44,396 bases of DNA from Gracilaria domingensis (GCA_022539475.1 VCMS01000167.1:122411-166806), one strand, 5' to 3'; positions 1 to 9,180 are shown, counted from the stretch's first letter. Translations and numbers: made by a program. The notes: generated by a model not told the origin, from the sequence alone.

Positions 1-972
1 ACGGATACAATTACGGCGAAGCTCGTCGGAGAAGTTGAGAAATATGAGGTGAAGAGGATAGGCGGTAACCGATGTTTGCTTTAGAGTTGTTGAAGACTTA
101 TCGGTGTATACCTGCAGAAGACCTACGAAAGATTCACTGTAAGTTATTTCTTGGGAGTACCACACTATTCTACTATCCAAAGAGCCCATGACCATTTCCT
201 TAAGTTTTGAGGTGGCGTCTCTTGCGAGAGAGCCGGAAATGGGGTGAGATATTTTCGTGGAGTGGGTCTGAGGTATAGGGTGGAAGAATGTGTTTTCGTT
301 GTTAGCCAACTGGAGCTGTTTCACAAGTGTCTGAACGGGGTCTCTCGTGTAGAGGGTGGCGCTGAACTTACATCCTTCTGGCGAGACAGTTCTGCGATTG
401 AAACCGTCCTTTGAGGCGTATCGTTCGAAAATGGCGTTCTTCAGTTCTGTACAGCGCTTGGAACTTGTTGTGGTCTCGTTGAATCGCTTTTGCGAGAATC
501 GCGGGTCCCGAAGTAGCCCAATTAGCTCGTTCGCCTCACGATGACCAAGGTTGGAAGCTACTGAAGCCAGACAAACCGTGAGATAATCCATATGCAAATC
601 ACCGAGGGCCTCCTCAGAAGGCACTGGGCGGGAACTGCTTCCGTGTTCTCGCTCTAATGACGCGGGAGCCGGGGAAGGAGAAACACAATGCGAAGTGTCC
701 GGAATGGGAGGGGCGCACGGAGTGGGGTCGACGATGTCCTCGGATACTGGAGGCTCGGGAAGGCGACAAGGGGCAGTGACCGTTTCGGAAGATGCGGGCG
801 CGGGTGCGGAAAGCTTGAGACGCTTGCTTCTCCGAATGGGCCGGCTATTGTCGTCTTCCAGCGCTGCTTTCAGACGAAACGGGCAATGGTTGACATGCTG
901 TTGAAGGGATAAGACTCCTCGGCGAGTAACGAAGGGGCACCCACGCTTCTTATGTGTAGAGTAGTAGACCAT
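1..972 (-). CDS. Plavaka-like (CACTA-type) transposase, N-terminal part, cut by window edge
   Basis: An open minus-strand frame of 324 codons runs from ATG at 972-970 off the left edge without a stop. Near its N-terminus it has a zinc-finger-like CPF...L..H...HC segment, then a Pro/Ser-rich basic linker (RRSKRLKLS), then a domain that parallels the transposase at 26.1-29.3 kb block by block: FSATLYTRDPVQ against FSATLYVKGPIQ, NTFFHPI against NSFFHPI, and YTDKSSTTLKQTSVTAYPLH against YSDKSSTTLKHSSVTSYPLH. In the fungal Plavaka family the Asp of this (S/T)DK block, here about residue 291, is the likely first catalytic acid of the DDE nuclease; that is family knowledge. The two copies differ widely at DNA level, so they are separate family members. 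This one shows no stop or frameshift in the visible part. The C-terminal half lies outside the window. Confidence 0.72.
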   Translation of the reverse strand, partial: MVYYSTHKKRGCPFVTRRGVLSLQQHVNHCPFRLKAALEDDNSRPIRRSKRLKLSAPAPASSETVTAPCRLPEPPVSEDIVDPTPCAPPIPDTSHCVSPSPAPASLEREHGSSSRPVPSEEALGDLHMDYLTVCLASVASNLGHREANELIGLLRDPRFSQKRFNETTTSSKRCTELKNAIFERYASKDGFNRRTVSPEGCKFSATLYTRDPVQTLVKQLQLANNENTFFHPIPQTHSTKISHPISGSLARDATSKLKEMVMGSLDSRIVWYSQEITYSESFVGLLQVYTDKSSTTLKQTSVTAYPLHLIFLNFSDELRRNCIR

Positions 973-1341
973 GGGAAGAAGAACTGAACGAGAAACGACG
1001 ACAAAGACTGCAAGGGAAGGGCGTCCGAAGGGAGAAGGAGGTCGAGCGACAGTCAATATCGACGTCTTGCTCAGAACGGAGAATATATTTTGAGTTTAAC
1101 TCACGTGCTTTCGTTCAAAAAGGAACGTAGGTACACGTCGACCTCAACACAAGGGTGTACTTCTCGTATTATCTACCACTGGTTATAAACCTGTGGTTTC
1201 CCAACGTTGTATGCTGTACACTTGTCCAATCTCGCACAGAAAAATAAATCTCTTCCCTTCGCCGCCGCCGCCGCGTCTCCGACGTCCGAACTTCCGTTAC
1301 CGTCGTGAGCCATGCCATCGATATCATCGCGTTATACTCCG
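973..1341. other. Region upstream of the left transposase, no gene seen
   Basis: No supported coding region. It should hold the 5' untranslated region and possibly the terminal inverted repeat of the element to its left, but no terminus can be fixed without the other end. The short open frames here lack recognisable motifs and overlap the hairpin that follows. Confidence 0.5.
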
Positions 1342-1416
1342 CTCCGTCGTACTTTTTCCCGCCCTCCACTTTATGGAGGCTCCATAAAGTAGAGGGCGGA
1401 AGAAAGTAGGACGGAG
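1342..1416. repeat. Foldback hairpin 1 (37-nt arms)
   Basis: The arm at 1342-1378 is nearly the reverse complement of 1380-1416, with a one-base centre. The inner 14 bases of each arm (ccactttatggag and its partner) differ at only one position. It resembles a short foldback or MITE-type element. The transcript could form a long stem. Confidence 0.85.
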
Positions 1417-1558
1417 TCATCCGTATCTCAGGGATGTATTCCGTGCAGTCTTTTCGTACGTTCTCCCATATCCTTCCACGTATCTTTGTTCTAAACTAAC
1501 CAATCCTCACCGCGTTTCTTCGCGCTCTGCGACATGGAAACGGCAGGAAATAAGCTAA

Positions 1559-1610
1559 TCACCCTCAACTTCTTCTATTTGTTCAAGATATAGAACGAGT
1601 TGAAGGGTGA
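1559..1610. repeat. Short inverted repeat (18-nt arms)
   Basis: The arm at 1559-1576 (starts tcaccctcaac) pairs with 1592-1610 (ends gttgaagggtga) around a 15-base loop. It is the second of a series of hairpins in this flank. Confidence 0.7.
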
Positions 1611-1669
1611 AAACGGGAACCCGGTAACCCAAACCGACGACTGTAAGTACGCGACCAATAGTTCATTTC

Positions 1670-1754
1670 GTTGCGCCATAGGCTCTAGCTTCGCGTCTTG
1701 CGCTGCTTTTCAAAAGTAGCGCAAGACTCGAGAAGCTAAAGCCTATGGCGCAAC
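1670..1754. repeat. Foldback hairpin 2 (about 41-nt arms)
   Basis: The sequence gttgcgccataggct at 1670 is matched by its reverse complement ending at 1754. The inner blocks gtcttgcgct and agcgcaagac also pair. A few mismatches and a small indel interrupt the stem. The compact shape with no coding content suggests a MITE-like foldback element. Confidence 0.85.
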
Positions 1755-1791
1755 AAACCAAGTTGGTTTCTCGGCGATCTTGGATCTCTGC

Positions 1792-2133
1792 CTGTTCGGG
1801 ATAGGCGATTCTGGTACTTGGTTGAGACATAGGTTTCTGTCTCGTTTATCGCATCTTGCGGTATGTTTGCTGCATGGGCATTCTCGGTGTCGTTGCTTGT
1901 GAGTTCTTGCTTCGAGACCTTTCGCGTTTTACGATGAATGGATTGCTGGTAATCTAACCGATCACTTTCCTTCTTCTTCTTCCTTTTGCGAGTTACTAGG
2001 TCCCTCGACTTTTCTAGCGCAACGTTTCTGTTTTGCTTTATCAATGGTACGTTCCATCGCAATTCAAATGTTTCCAACGGAGCATTGACTAACTTATGGA
2101 TACTTTCTGCTTGCGTATACAGGTAAACGACCA
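1792..2133. repeat. ~342-bp direct repeat, unit 1
   Basis: This stretch recurs at 2206-2546 in the same orientation. Both start at ctgttcgggataggcgattc, share long blocks such as tatgtttgctgcatgggcat, and end at tatacaggtaaaygac. Scattered substitutions and small indels separate the units. No protein is convincing in any frame. The origin is unknown. Confidence 0.85.
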
Positions 2134-2201
2134 ATTTTATTTCATCTCTCCAGATCCATCATCGATCTTGAGAGACAAAATGAAATTGGTCGTTTACCTG
2201 T
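2119..2201. repeat. Foldback hairpin 3 at the end of repeat unit 1
   Basis: The 32-nt arms 2119-2150 and 2170-2201 (acaggtaaacgaccaattt outermost) are near-perfect reverse complements around a 19-base loop. The outer ~14 bases coincide with the last bases of repeat unit 1. Either the hairpin arose by duplicating the repeat end, or a foldback element inserted at that end. Confidence 0.82.
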
Positions 2202-2205
2202 CTGA

Positions 2206-2546
2206 CTGTTCGGGATAGGCGATTCTGGTACTTGTTTGGGATATAGGCTAGATTCTCGTTTATCGCGTGTTGCGGTATGTTTGCTGCATGGGCATTCTCG
2301 GTGTCCTTGCTTGTGAGTTCTCGCTTCGACACCTTTCGCGGTTTACGATGATATGGTGGGCTGGTAATCTAACCGATCCCTTTCCTGCTTCTTCTTCCGT
2401 TTGCGAGTTACCAGGTCCCTCGACTTTTCTAGCGCAACGTTTCTGTTTTGCTTTATCAATGGTACGTTCCATCGCATTTCAAATGTGTCCAACAGAGCAT
2501 TGACTAACTTATGGATACTTGCTGCTTGAGTATACAGGTAAATGAC
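2206..2546. repeat. ~342-bp direct repeat, unit 2
   Basis: Second copy of the unit at 1792-2133, directly after foldback hairpin 3. It has the same start and end motifs. The two copies differ by scattered substitutions, so the duplication is not recent. Confidence 0.85.
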
Positions 2547-2592
2547 TTTTGATGCGGACGTAGCTCACGAGTTGCAGGTGCAGGTTCATCAA

Positions 2593-2669
2593 GTAGGGAA
2601 TCATGCATCTAGGCATGGTTCCCTACATGAGGAACGGAGAGGATGAGGCGCTTCGCGCCTCATCCTCTC
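2593..2669. repeat. Two adjacent hairpins, one perfect with 15-nt arms
   Basis: The first hairpin pairs 2593-2606 with 2613-2626 with one mismatch. The second is perfect: gagaggatgaggcgc at 2637-2651, loop ttc, reverse complement at 2655-2669. The second looks like a rho-independent terminator in shape, but this is eukaryotic DNA and no T-run follows, so I class it as a repeat or structured element. Confidence 0.85.
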
Positions 2670-2713
2670 GGAGTGCGTATGTGTTCTACCGATACCGCAC
2701 TATGGTGGAGGTG

Positions 2714-2739
2714 CAGTCTGCGGCATCTGCCGCAGATTG
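2714..2739. repeat. Inverted repeat with 12-nt arms
   Basis: cagtctgcggca at 2714-2725 pairs with tgccgcagattg at 2728-2739. Looser complementarity continues outward (tatggtggag against gctccattat), so the stem may be longer. It is the last member of the hairpin cluster. Confidence 0.7.
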
Positions 2740-3167
2740 CGCCTACACCCGCTCCATTATGGGGAAATGGTACATGTAATATAGCGAAGTAGTGGTTAGC
2801 AAAAGCGGTCGATAGAAGAATAGATACGAATAAAACGGTATGATTTCATAATGGGCATCATCTGTACTAGCACTAGTATTCCATGCGTTGCAGGGTATCA
2901 TTCCGCAGAAGGTATCGTGTAATGTGCACCTTAATGGAAACTGAACCTAGACTTCGCGAAATACGGTTCAGGTAGCCCTCGACTAAAGAACTAGCACGAG
3001 TGGAAAACCCCCCAGTATTTACTGCACAGAGATTCTGGACGACCCAAGCAATTATCTGCAAATTTTGAAATAATTGATCTCGATATTTTTTCAAAAAATT
3101 TACTGGACGACCCTTGCCAATTTCTGGACGACCCTCGCCAAAAACTAGCATCTGTAAGAGACAGACG
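2740..3167. other. AT-rich spacer with three ctggacgaccc copies, up to the arm junction
   Basis: No gene is supported. The 11-mer ctggacgaccc occurs at 3035, 3103 and 3124, twice followed by a tgccaa/cgccaa tail. The motif actagca occurs at 2866, 2990 and 3144. Homology to the right arm begins at 3168, just after the last copy of that motif. Confidence 0.6.
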
Positions 3168-4819
3168 ATGACACCGGATGACCTGATGTCTCAACTAGAT
3201 GAACATGTGCTGAGAGGAAGGTCGATGAAGGTTCAGTTCGTGGCATTGGGAGAGGTAGCAAATGCAGAGAACGCAGGCAGTTCTGCATTTGTGGATGACG
3301 AAGAGCTTCTTTCCGTGACAGTTCCACGGGTTGTCACCGTCAAGAAAGATGCTGCACCAGACGATCAGCAAGAGACAGATGGGGGGTCATTGATGACGAG
3401 TTGCCTACAGCTCTTCGGGAATCTGAGGAGCACGGACTTGTTCGAAAAGACCCATATGATGGCCGACCGAACCCATCATGGTGCGGGTATGTCAGGCTGA
3501 GACCGCAGGAATGGCAAGGGAAGAACGTAATTGAGCAAAAGGACCCCTGGCTCAGAGTCATTCACTTGCCGAAGGGACATAGGTCGGAGCTGCTAAGTGA
3601 CTCCAATCTCAGAGATGTACACCATCTTGTGTTTTGGCACGCTGCAAGGGCTGAACATCGCCTACGGGCGGAGACATTTGGTATGCAGTATCTTCGTACT
3701 CGGCCGACAGGTATGGATGATGAAGAGGTGCTGTGGGTTGCTGCGAAGGAGCATGACGAATTTGGGCAAATGTTCTTCGCCCGAATGCAAGCTGAGCTAA
3801 GGCAGAATGAATATTGCGTGCTTGATGGCTTTGCGACGGATAATGGTGTCTCTAAATGGGAGGAGTTGGAAGAAGTTCGGGAGTTCGGAGATGTGTCGGG
3901 GAAGTTGGTGGACTTCTTCGAGAATGAGTATGAAGCGATGCCGGATATACGGAAAGGTGGGGAACAGAAGTCGTTTGTTCAAATAATCAACGATGATGAA
4001 GGATGGAAGGACGGTAGCGATGGACCATTTGAGGGGAAAGTGATGTCGACACGTTGGGGTACGGTGGAGAAGCCGGAGGATAATGAGGAGCTCAGGTGGG
4101 TTGTAAGGTCGCGTGCTTTACTTGATGTTCGAATGGGTACAATTGCTGCGGCTTTGGGACTATGCGACAATGAAAGGGAAGCTGTGAAGATGTACACTCC
4201 GAAAACTGGTGGTCGATTTCTGGGGACGACGAGAAAGTGCAAGCGCCAGACGCTGCACACCGACTTCAGTGGTCTGGTTACGAAGGAAACAATGAATACT
4301 GGTAACCCCGGATACTTTGTAATGGCCTCTGGGAAAGAGGGCTTTCCTCTCTGGGCGAGCGCTGGAAGCCATCAACTGGTGGGGATGAACAACCAACAGT
4401 TGCGAGTGATGTCGGAGGTGTATCCAGCGAAGAAGATAATCATCCCACCGTACTCTGTATTCGTGGGCCGTGGTGATGTGACACATGCTGGAGCAAGTGG
4501 GAAGGACAAGGTGGATAGGCCCGATTCTATGAATTTGCTGGTTAGATACCACATGTACATGGTACCAGAGGGCTACGCACTACCTGATGCTGTTCATCGG
4601 GTGCGGGATTTCCGACCCATGTTTGTCAATAGTGACGAGGAGGAGGAGGCGGAGGATGAACTGTTGTCCGATAAGGAGGGTGGGGCGGTTGACAAGGAAG
4701 AAGACCAAGTGGTCTTGGAGATTGGTGTGGAAGCGGACGCCGGTAGAACCGAAGTGCTCGAGAGTAGTAGTGATGACGATTTGCCAATAATGAGGCTGCG
4801 AGCGCCTCGAAGTGGATGA
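3168..4819 (+). pseudogene. Broken left copy of the dioxygenase-like gene
   Basis: This is the left-arm copy of the gene at 42063-44396. It lacks the first ~218 codons because the duplicated block starts inside the gene. It also has a one-base deletion near 3390 (tcattgatg where the right copy has tcatttgatg), which shifts the frame after the DDQQET segment. Downstream the frame is open to a TGA stop at 4817-4819 and keeps the HTD motif (4256-4264), the VTHAGAS motif and the acidic tail. A frame opening near 3401 starts at TTG, not ATG. The coding potential left over is a headless C-terminal half, so a functional product is unlikely. Confidence 0.85.
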
Positions 4820-5134
4820 GAATGAGATGATTAGTAAATTATGTGTGTCTTGCGAGTATTAAGAGTAGTATACTATTACAAGGCTATACATATGAACATA
4901 GAAAAGGTGCGGCAGGCTGGTAATTGAAAAAATGTCAAACGTCCTTGGTCCAATTGCGTCTAATTGCAACATGGCAAATGCTCGGTATCGTTAACATCAT
5001 TGGTGGCACCATTCAATTCGCAATTGAACATGTAGCGTCCTAACACTTCTGAAACTGCACTTAAGGTTGCTTTTAAGAGAAGTATGAAACTGAGAAGTAT
5101 ATGCAGTTCCTGTCTATGCGGTACTTGTGGCAGT
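4820..5134. other. Intergenic region with a small palindrome
   Basis: Between two plus-strand genes. It contains a perfect 7-bp-arm palindrome, ttcaattcgcaattgaa (5012-5028), also present in the right arm. The left arm has a 15-bp insertion near 5084 relative to the right, which creates an extra upstream ATG. No gene is seen. Confidence 0.5.
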
Positions 5135-5994
5135 ATGGTGACTGTATCAGGAAAAATGCCAGAGGAACAGAGAGACTTGGCGGAAATTTCACCCAATACC
5201 TTGTCTAAGTTCATATATGCCAATGGTTACGGTATATTAACTTCCGTTGATGGAACGTTGAGAAGAGAAGGAGGGTCAATTCCAGAAGAAGTTGTGAAGC
5301 GTATGAAGTTTATTGACGAACGTGTTGGTTTCGGACTTGTCACAGGGGGTGATGTGGGCGACGTGGAGGGGAAAATGGAAGGACTCGGAGACTATAAGTT
5401 TGGTGTCTCGGCGAATCATGGAGCTTTCCTCCGTTTCTCTGACGAGAGGGAAATTAAGGGTGCATTCAATGATCACACCCTTGACCACACTGTTGACGGA
5501 CTACTGTTCCTGGCCAGGGATTTGAATAGGAGGCATGGTATTGTGAATGATGATGAGAAGGGGTTCGTGGAGACCAGAAGTGATAGTGGCCTTCCCAATT
5601 TCGTGTACAACGAACTGTGGCAGTGGAAAGAAGAAGTGGATTCTGCTATTGGGGACCTGTTGCAGAAGATGGATGCGTTTGTTATCTATCCCGGCGATAA
5701 AAGTTGCGAAATTGTGGACAAACGATACACAAAAGGAAGCGGAGGAGAAATCTTGTGGAGAGTGAACCGAGATTTATTGATACGGATGACGTCGTGACGT
5801 CCGGAAGTGCTTTGAGCGACGGACCTTTGCATGAGGTAGGCGTGTACGGCGTTCACGTCAAAGAAGATTGTATCCCGGGTGGAGTACACAACCTGTTCGA
5901 AAGCGTGGAGGATGTACATTCGACAATTATGCTGGTGGCTCTGTTGTACGGCTACGAGGAAAAGCAGCACGATAAAAACCACCATGAATCATAA
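5135..5994 (+). pseudogene. Frameshifted left copy of the nucleophile-less HAD-fold protein
   Basis: The start is placed at ATG 5135 because this Met is the first one shared with the intact right copy (40902-41762). An upstream ATG at 5084 exists only through a local 15-bp insertion. The frame reads through the degenerate HAD motif SVDGTL and TGGD. It breaks near 5747-5751, where one A of a short A-run is missing (gagaaatc against gagaaaatc in the right copy). The rest of the protein, including the FGSALSDG-equivalent motif and the HHES end, continues in the next frame to 5994. It converges on the minus-strand HAD gene, with 59 bp between their stops. Confidence 0.85.
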
Positions 5995-6053
5995 AAGGGT
6001 ATTGAGATATATACGACACTTTTATTACTGAGATTTCATATCCTAGCTAAGTA

Positions 6054-6920
6054 TTACAGACATCGTAGCACTTGAAACAAAATTCCAAGAGCATTTCTAA
6101 ACCATTGACACTTGCATTTTCTGTACCTGTACAGTTCTGCCACCCTTCTGATGGTCTCATGCACGTCCTCTACCCCATCAACAAGATATGTTACCGCTGC
6201 TGGATGGTCTTCTCCCTTCACATGAACTGCCAGGGTTGCCATTTCATATAGAGGGCCATCATTGGAAGCATTCCCGAAAGCAACGATTAAATGTGTGTCG
6301 AACTGGGGGTCGTTTTCAACCAAGGCTAGCGCCCCACTATTTTTCGTGAAACGAATGTCCCCTATGTCACAGTTTTCATCTTGAGGGTACGCAACCAGGT
6401 TCGGAAAGGATGTCAACACTTTTGAAATACCGGAGTTAACTTCTGTTTTCCACTTCGACAGTCCATTGTACGTGAAGTTAGGGACTCCACTGTCTTTTCT
6501 AGTGCTCACCACTGCTTGTTGACGCTCTTCGTGAAGTCCGTGCGATTCATTTAAGTAGAGTGCAAGTCTCTCAAGTTCGGCTGCACATCTTTCGTAGCCT
6601 TCCCTGTCAAGGTCCTGATCAACTTCGGTACCATTGGATAATCTCACCCGTGCGCCTTGGTTTCCGGAGATGCCAAAAGTGTAGCCACCCAGGTGCTCCA
6701 TGAAACTCTTCGCATCCTCTATATCTCGCCCAGTAGCAATCCCGAAACCAACGCGTGCATTGATGTACTTCATGCATTTGACTGTTTCGGCAGGAATGTT
6801 CTCCCCAGCTCTTTTCAGAGTACCGTCAATATCACTAATCACGGCGTACCCATTTTCGAATATTTCGTTAGCCAGCTGCTGAGGAGTTACTTCTTGGGCT
6901 TTAACTTCTGAGTTATACAT
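6054..6920 (-). CDS. HAD-superfamily phosphatase-like protein, left copy
   Basis: 288 residues from ATG at 6920. The frame stays open upstream but only with a GTG near 6998. HAD motifs are visible: motif I DIDGT with D30 as nucleophile and D32 as acid/base, motif II T63 in IATGRD, and a motif-IV-like FGNASNDG with D221 as a likely Mg-binding acid. The layout, with motif I directly followed by a short cap and GNQGA, resembles Cof-type or sucrose-phosphatase-type members, which hydrolyse sugar phosphates in the cytosol. The substrate cannot be told. The right copy (39977-40849) differs mainly in the last ~12 residues because of a small frame change near the end. Its paralogue, which lacks the nucleophile, is the tail-to-tail neighbour. 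Confidence 0.82.
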   Translation of the reverse strand: MYNSEVKAQEVTPQQLANEIFENGYAVISDIDGTLKRAGENIPAETVKCMKYINARVGFGIATGRDIEDAKSFMEHLGGYTFGISGNQGARVRLSNGTEVDQDLDREGYERCAAELERLALYLNESHGLHEERQQAVVSTRKDSGVPNFTYNGLSKWKTEVNSGISKVLTSFPNLVAYPQDENCDIGDIRFTKNSGALALVENDPQFDTHLIVAFGNASNDGPLYEMATLAVHVKGEDHPAAVTYLVDGVEDVHETIRRVAELYRYRKCKCQWFRNALGILFQVLRCL

Positions 6921-7546
6921 GTTTTGAAAGCTTTCGAAAGGGTTCGTTTTGCAACTGAGTGTGGGTATACGAATGAGAAGGATGTGATTGATGTTCACAA
7001 GGTGTTTCGTAGAATAAAAAGAGTCTAAGAACGACCTTATACGGGTATTGTAGTACTGTTTTAAAACGTTACTACGACGAGAAGCTTTTGCATCGATTTG
7101 CAGTAAAGAAAGGTTGATTTAGTCATAAATTATATGTACGGGTTCATGTGGGTAAAGAAAACTATGAATATCTTCAACATGAGCTTAGAAATCAAGATCA
7201 GTAAAACAGCCTCCATTAAGGGTTGAAACCCATAAAAGGTTTACCTTACTTTATACGGGTGCCCAAAGTATTGCAAAGGCTTAGTTCTTCAGAAATATCA
7301 CAATTTTGTACTTGTTTCCTTACTAGTATCGTGCACTATAATGATGTGGAATGACCCTTTTCCATCTAGCAAAAACTTAGCGAGGTATTAGTGATAAGGG
7401 ATGTAGGATTTGAAGGGGCATATTTGAACCACAGAAGGACGAACAATATAAGTAATGTAATAGGAACAGGTCATTTCGATAAAGTAAGTTTTATGTTTAA
7501 CTACCTCTAAAAGGTTTACAACACCGTAAAGCCGTGTGTTCTAACC
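6921..7546. other. Intergenic, upstream of the HAD gene
   Basis: 626 bp of AT-rich sequence between two minus-strand genes, conserved in the right arm. It contains a gggttgaaaccc palindrome and two ttatacgggt copies. It presumably holds the HAD gene promoter. No gene is seen. Confidence 0.5.
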
Positions 7547-8449
7547 TCAAAGCTGGGGGAATGGGGAGGGAGATAACTTTACCTTAACAGCGTTGACGTA
7601 GTTTGTATGAAAAGGAGCGGGGTCACCGCCTACGATGTTTCTTTCTTGGCGGGAAAAGTTGTAGAAGTACGCGTTTCTAAACTGAAAGTCGGAGAAAGAA
7701 GTAGGGAAGCCAACGAGAGTTTTCCCATATGCAAGAAGTCGCCCAACGGTCTCTTCCAGGTTGAAAGTAGTACCTGTCTTAAGCGAAACTATCTTCAACA
7801 GCTCTTTCATTATTGTGAGCACAACCGTACTGCACTCCGTAGCGACTACGTCCATAGGAATGAAACCTCTTGAGGCCCCGACGATGTTGAACGCTGATAG
7901 CCACACGAGCTTCTCATAATAGCTTACGAGAAATGTGTCTTCGTCGACGACCCCGCAAGTGAGACCCATAGACCTAAACCTGTCTGCAACGTTGGAGGCC
8001 CACTTTCCTGTTGCGACAGTGAGACCATCCGGACTTTGAGGAGTGACACCATCCTGCGGAGCTGCGTTTCTTGAAAGGACACCAACGTATAGGACAACTT
8101 TTGAACATTTGTCCACACCGAGCTTCGAAAGCAATAGTATGATGTCTCCATTCTGGAAGAAAACGAGATTCTCTCTGAGCGAATAAGGGCAAGCCTGAAT
8201 TACGTTCTCCAGGGTGTTCGTTCTTCCACAAACTAGCATCGGTACATCACAAAGATGAGAGGTAGCAGCCATGCTGCAGAATTCGTGTGCGGAAATGACC
8301 GTATCTTCTTCGTTCGCCAGCATGGTACCTATACGCCCCCTTCCAACAATAACGGCCCGAGTCCTTCGGGTGGGAGATGAGGCCTGAGGGACGTCAGAGT
8401 ATCTGGGACTCGGAGGCGGAGTCGGAGGCATGTCGGACTGGGAGTTCAT
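7547..8449 (-). CDS. Ketopantoate-reductase-like (ApbA/PanE-type) oxidoreductase, left copy
   Basis: 300 residues from ATG at 8449. The frame is open further upstream but only reaches a TTG, and right-left differences are denser there, so the upstream part is taken as untranslated. After a Pro/Ser-rich lead, a Rossmann nucleotide-binding turn VIVGRGRIG is seen (G36, G38, G41). The segment EKLVWLSAFN lies where PanE-type enzymes carry their catalytic Lys and Asn. The Lys is present, but the residue four positions on is Leu; the Asn eight positions on is kept. Length matches the ~300-residue family. PanE reduces ketopantoate with NADPH for pantothenate synthesis, but many eukaryotic homologues have other or unknown substrates. 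The right copy is 38448-39350, also intact. Confidence 0.68.
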   Translation of the reverse strand: MNSQSDMPPTPPPSPRYSDVPQASSPTRRTRAVIVGRGRIGTMLANEEDTVISAHEFCSMAATSHLCDVPMLVCGRTNTLENVIQACPYSLRENLVFFQNGDIILLLSKLGVDKCSKVVLYVGVLSRNAAPQDGVTPQSPDGLTVATGKWASNVADRFRSMGLTCGVVDEDTFLVSYYEKLVWLSAFNIVGASRGFIPMDVVATECSTVVLTIMKELLKIVSLKTGTTFNLEETVGRLLAYGKTLVGFPTSFSDFQFRNAYFYNFSRQERNIVGGDPAPFHTNYVNAVKVKLSPSPFPQL

Positions 8450-8820
8450 TGCAAGTGCTCGATTGTTTTTGTGTGACGATAAAAATGGAAGATGGGGCGG
8501 AGAACTGCTGGGGTAAAGAGTGATACTTAAGTACAAACGGTTGGGAAGCGCAGAACGGGAACATGGTTCACTTTGTGAAAGTGCGCGAAATGTATGATAT
8601 GTGATTGTACTGAATGAATGATAGGGCTTGTATGAGACGACAAGCCACAAAGTGTGATGATGTTTTATGAAAAGTAGGTGGAAGAGTAGAAAGTGTAAAA
8701 TGAATGAAACTGATTTCGAACCTGAGTTGTAAAGTAGTTGTAAAGTACGAGTTACGGGGAGCTTGAATACAGGATGAAAGGAGCCATTTTGGCTTCATAA
8801 ATGACGTGAACGGGTTTTAT
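8450..8820. promoter_or_regulatory. Divergent intergenic region between oxidoreductase and epimerase fragment
   Basis: About 370 bp between a minus-strand gene and a plus-strand gene fragment, conserved in the right arm. It must hold the oxidoreductase promoter and leader. No specific promoter element can be defended. Confidence 0.4.
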
Positions 8821-9180
8821 AGCTTCACTCAAATTGCCATAATTAAAAGGATGGGAATGCAGGTTGCAGTTGCGTTGCGCCCGAATACGTCTATAAAGGT
8901 CGTAGAAGCACTTATGAAGGAAGGAGTTGTAGACATGTTATTGTTGATGACGGTGGAGCCAGGGTTTGTAGGACAGGCGTATGTGGAGGGTGTTCTTGCT
9001 AAGTTGCGACATGCAAGGGAGTTGTACCCAAGAATAGGGATACAGGTGGATGGGGGTATTGGACTGAGTACTGTGAAAGAAGTAGTGAAGGCCGGTGCAA
9101 ACATTTCAGTTGCAGGATCTGCCATCTTTGGCTCGAGTAACCCAGCTCATGTCATAGCTGGTTTTCGAAAGGTTGGTTAG
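8821..9180 (+). pseudogene. Ribulose-phosphate 3-epimerase, C-terminal fragment, left copy
   Basis: The frame carries the C-terminal half of a ribulose-phosphate 3-epimerase (interconverts ribulose 5-phosphate and xylulose 5-phosphate; pentose phosphate and Calvin cycles). Recognisable blocks are MTVEPGF.GQ, IQVDGGIG with the catalytic Asp, and AGANISVAGSAIF. Full enzymes are ~220-230 residues; only ~115 are present. The N-terminal half with the metal-binding His and Asp residues is missing. No upstream exon with those blocks was found. The normally invariant second Gly of EPGFGGQ is Val here, while the right copy keeps Gly. The first ATG in frame is 8851. It is most likely a dead fragment that already existed before the arm duplication. 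Confidence 0.82.

Noticed and set aside
2637..2669. Rho-independent terminator
   Set aside because: The stem is perfect, but there is no following T-run, no upstream gene, and the context is eukaryotic.
3155..3164. taagagacag at the left arm border, equal to the last 10 bases of the Tn5 mosaic end used in library preparation
   Set aside because: Only 10 of 19 bases match. The arms also differ by several percent, so the duplication is not a library or assembly chimera.
1..4819. Link between Plavaka-like transposase and the dioxygenase-like gene, by analogy with fungal KDZ elements that carry TET/JBP oxygenases
   Set aside because: The gene in the right arm has no transposase beside it in this window, and the oxygenase does not show TET/JBP hallmarks. 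The neighbourhood on the left is explained by the arm insertion.
5084..5134. ATG 5084 as the start of the left nucleophile-less HAD gene
   Set aside because: It exists only because of a 15-bp insertion absent from the right copy; ATG 5135 is shared by both.
8450..8650. 67-codon upstream extension of the oxidoreductase as a plastid transit peptide
   Set aside because: The extension starts at TTG, has no ATG, and its differences between arms are all amino-acid-changing, so an untranslated leader is more likely.
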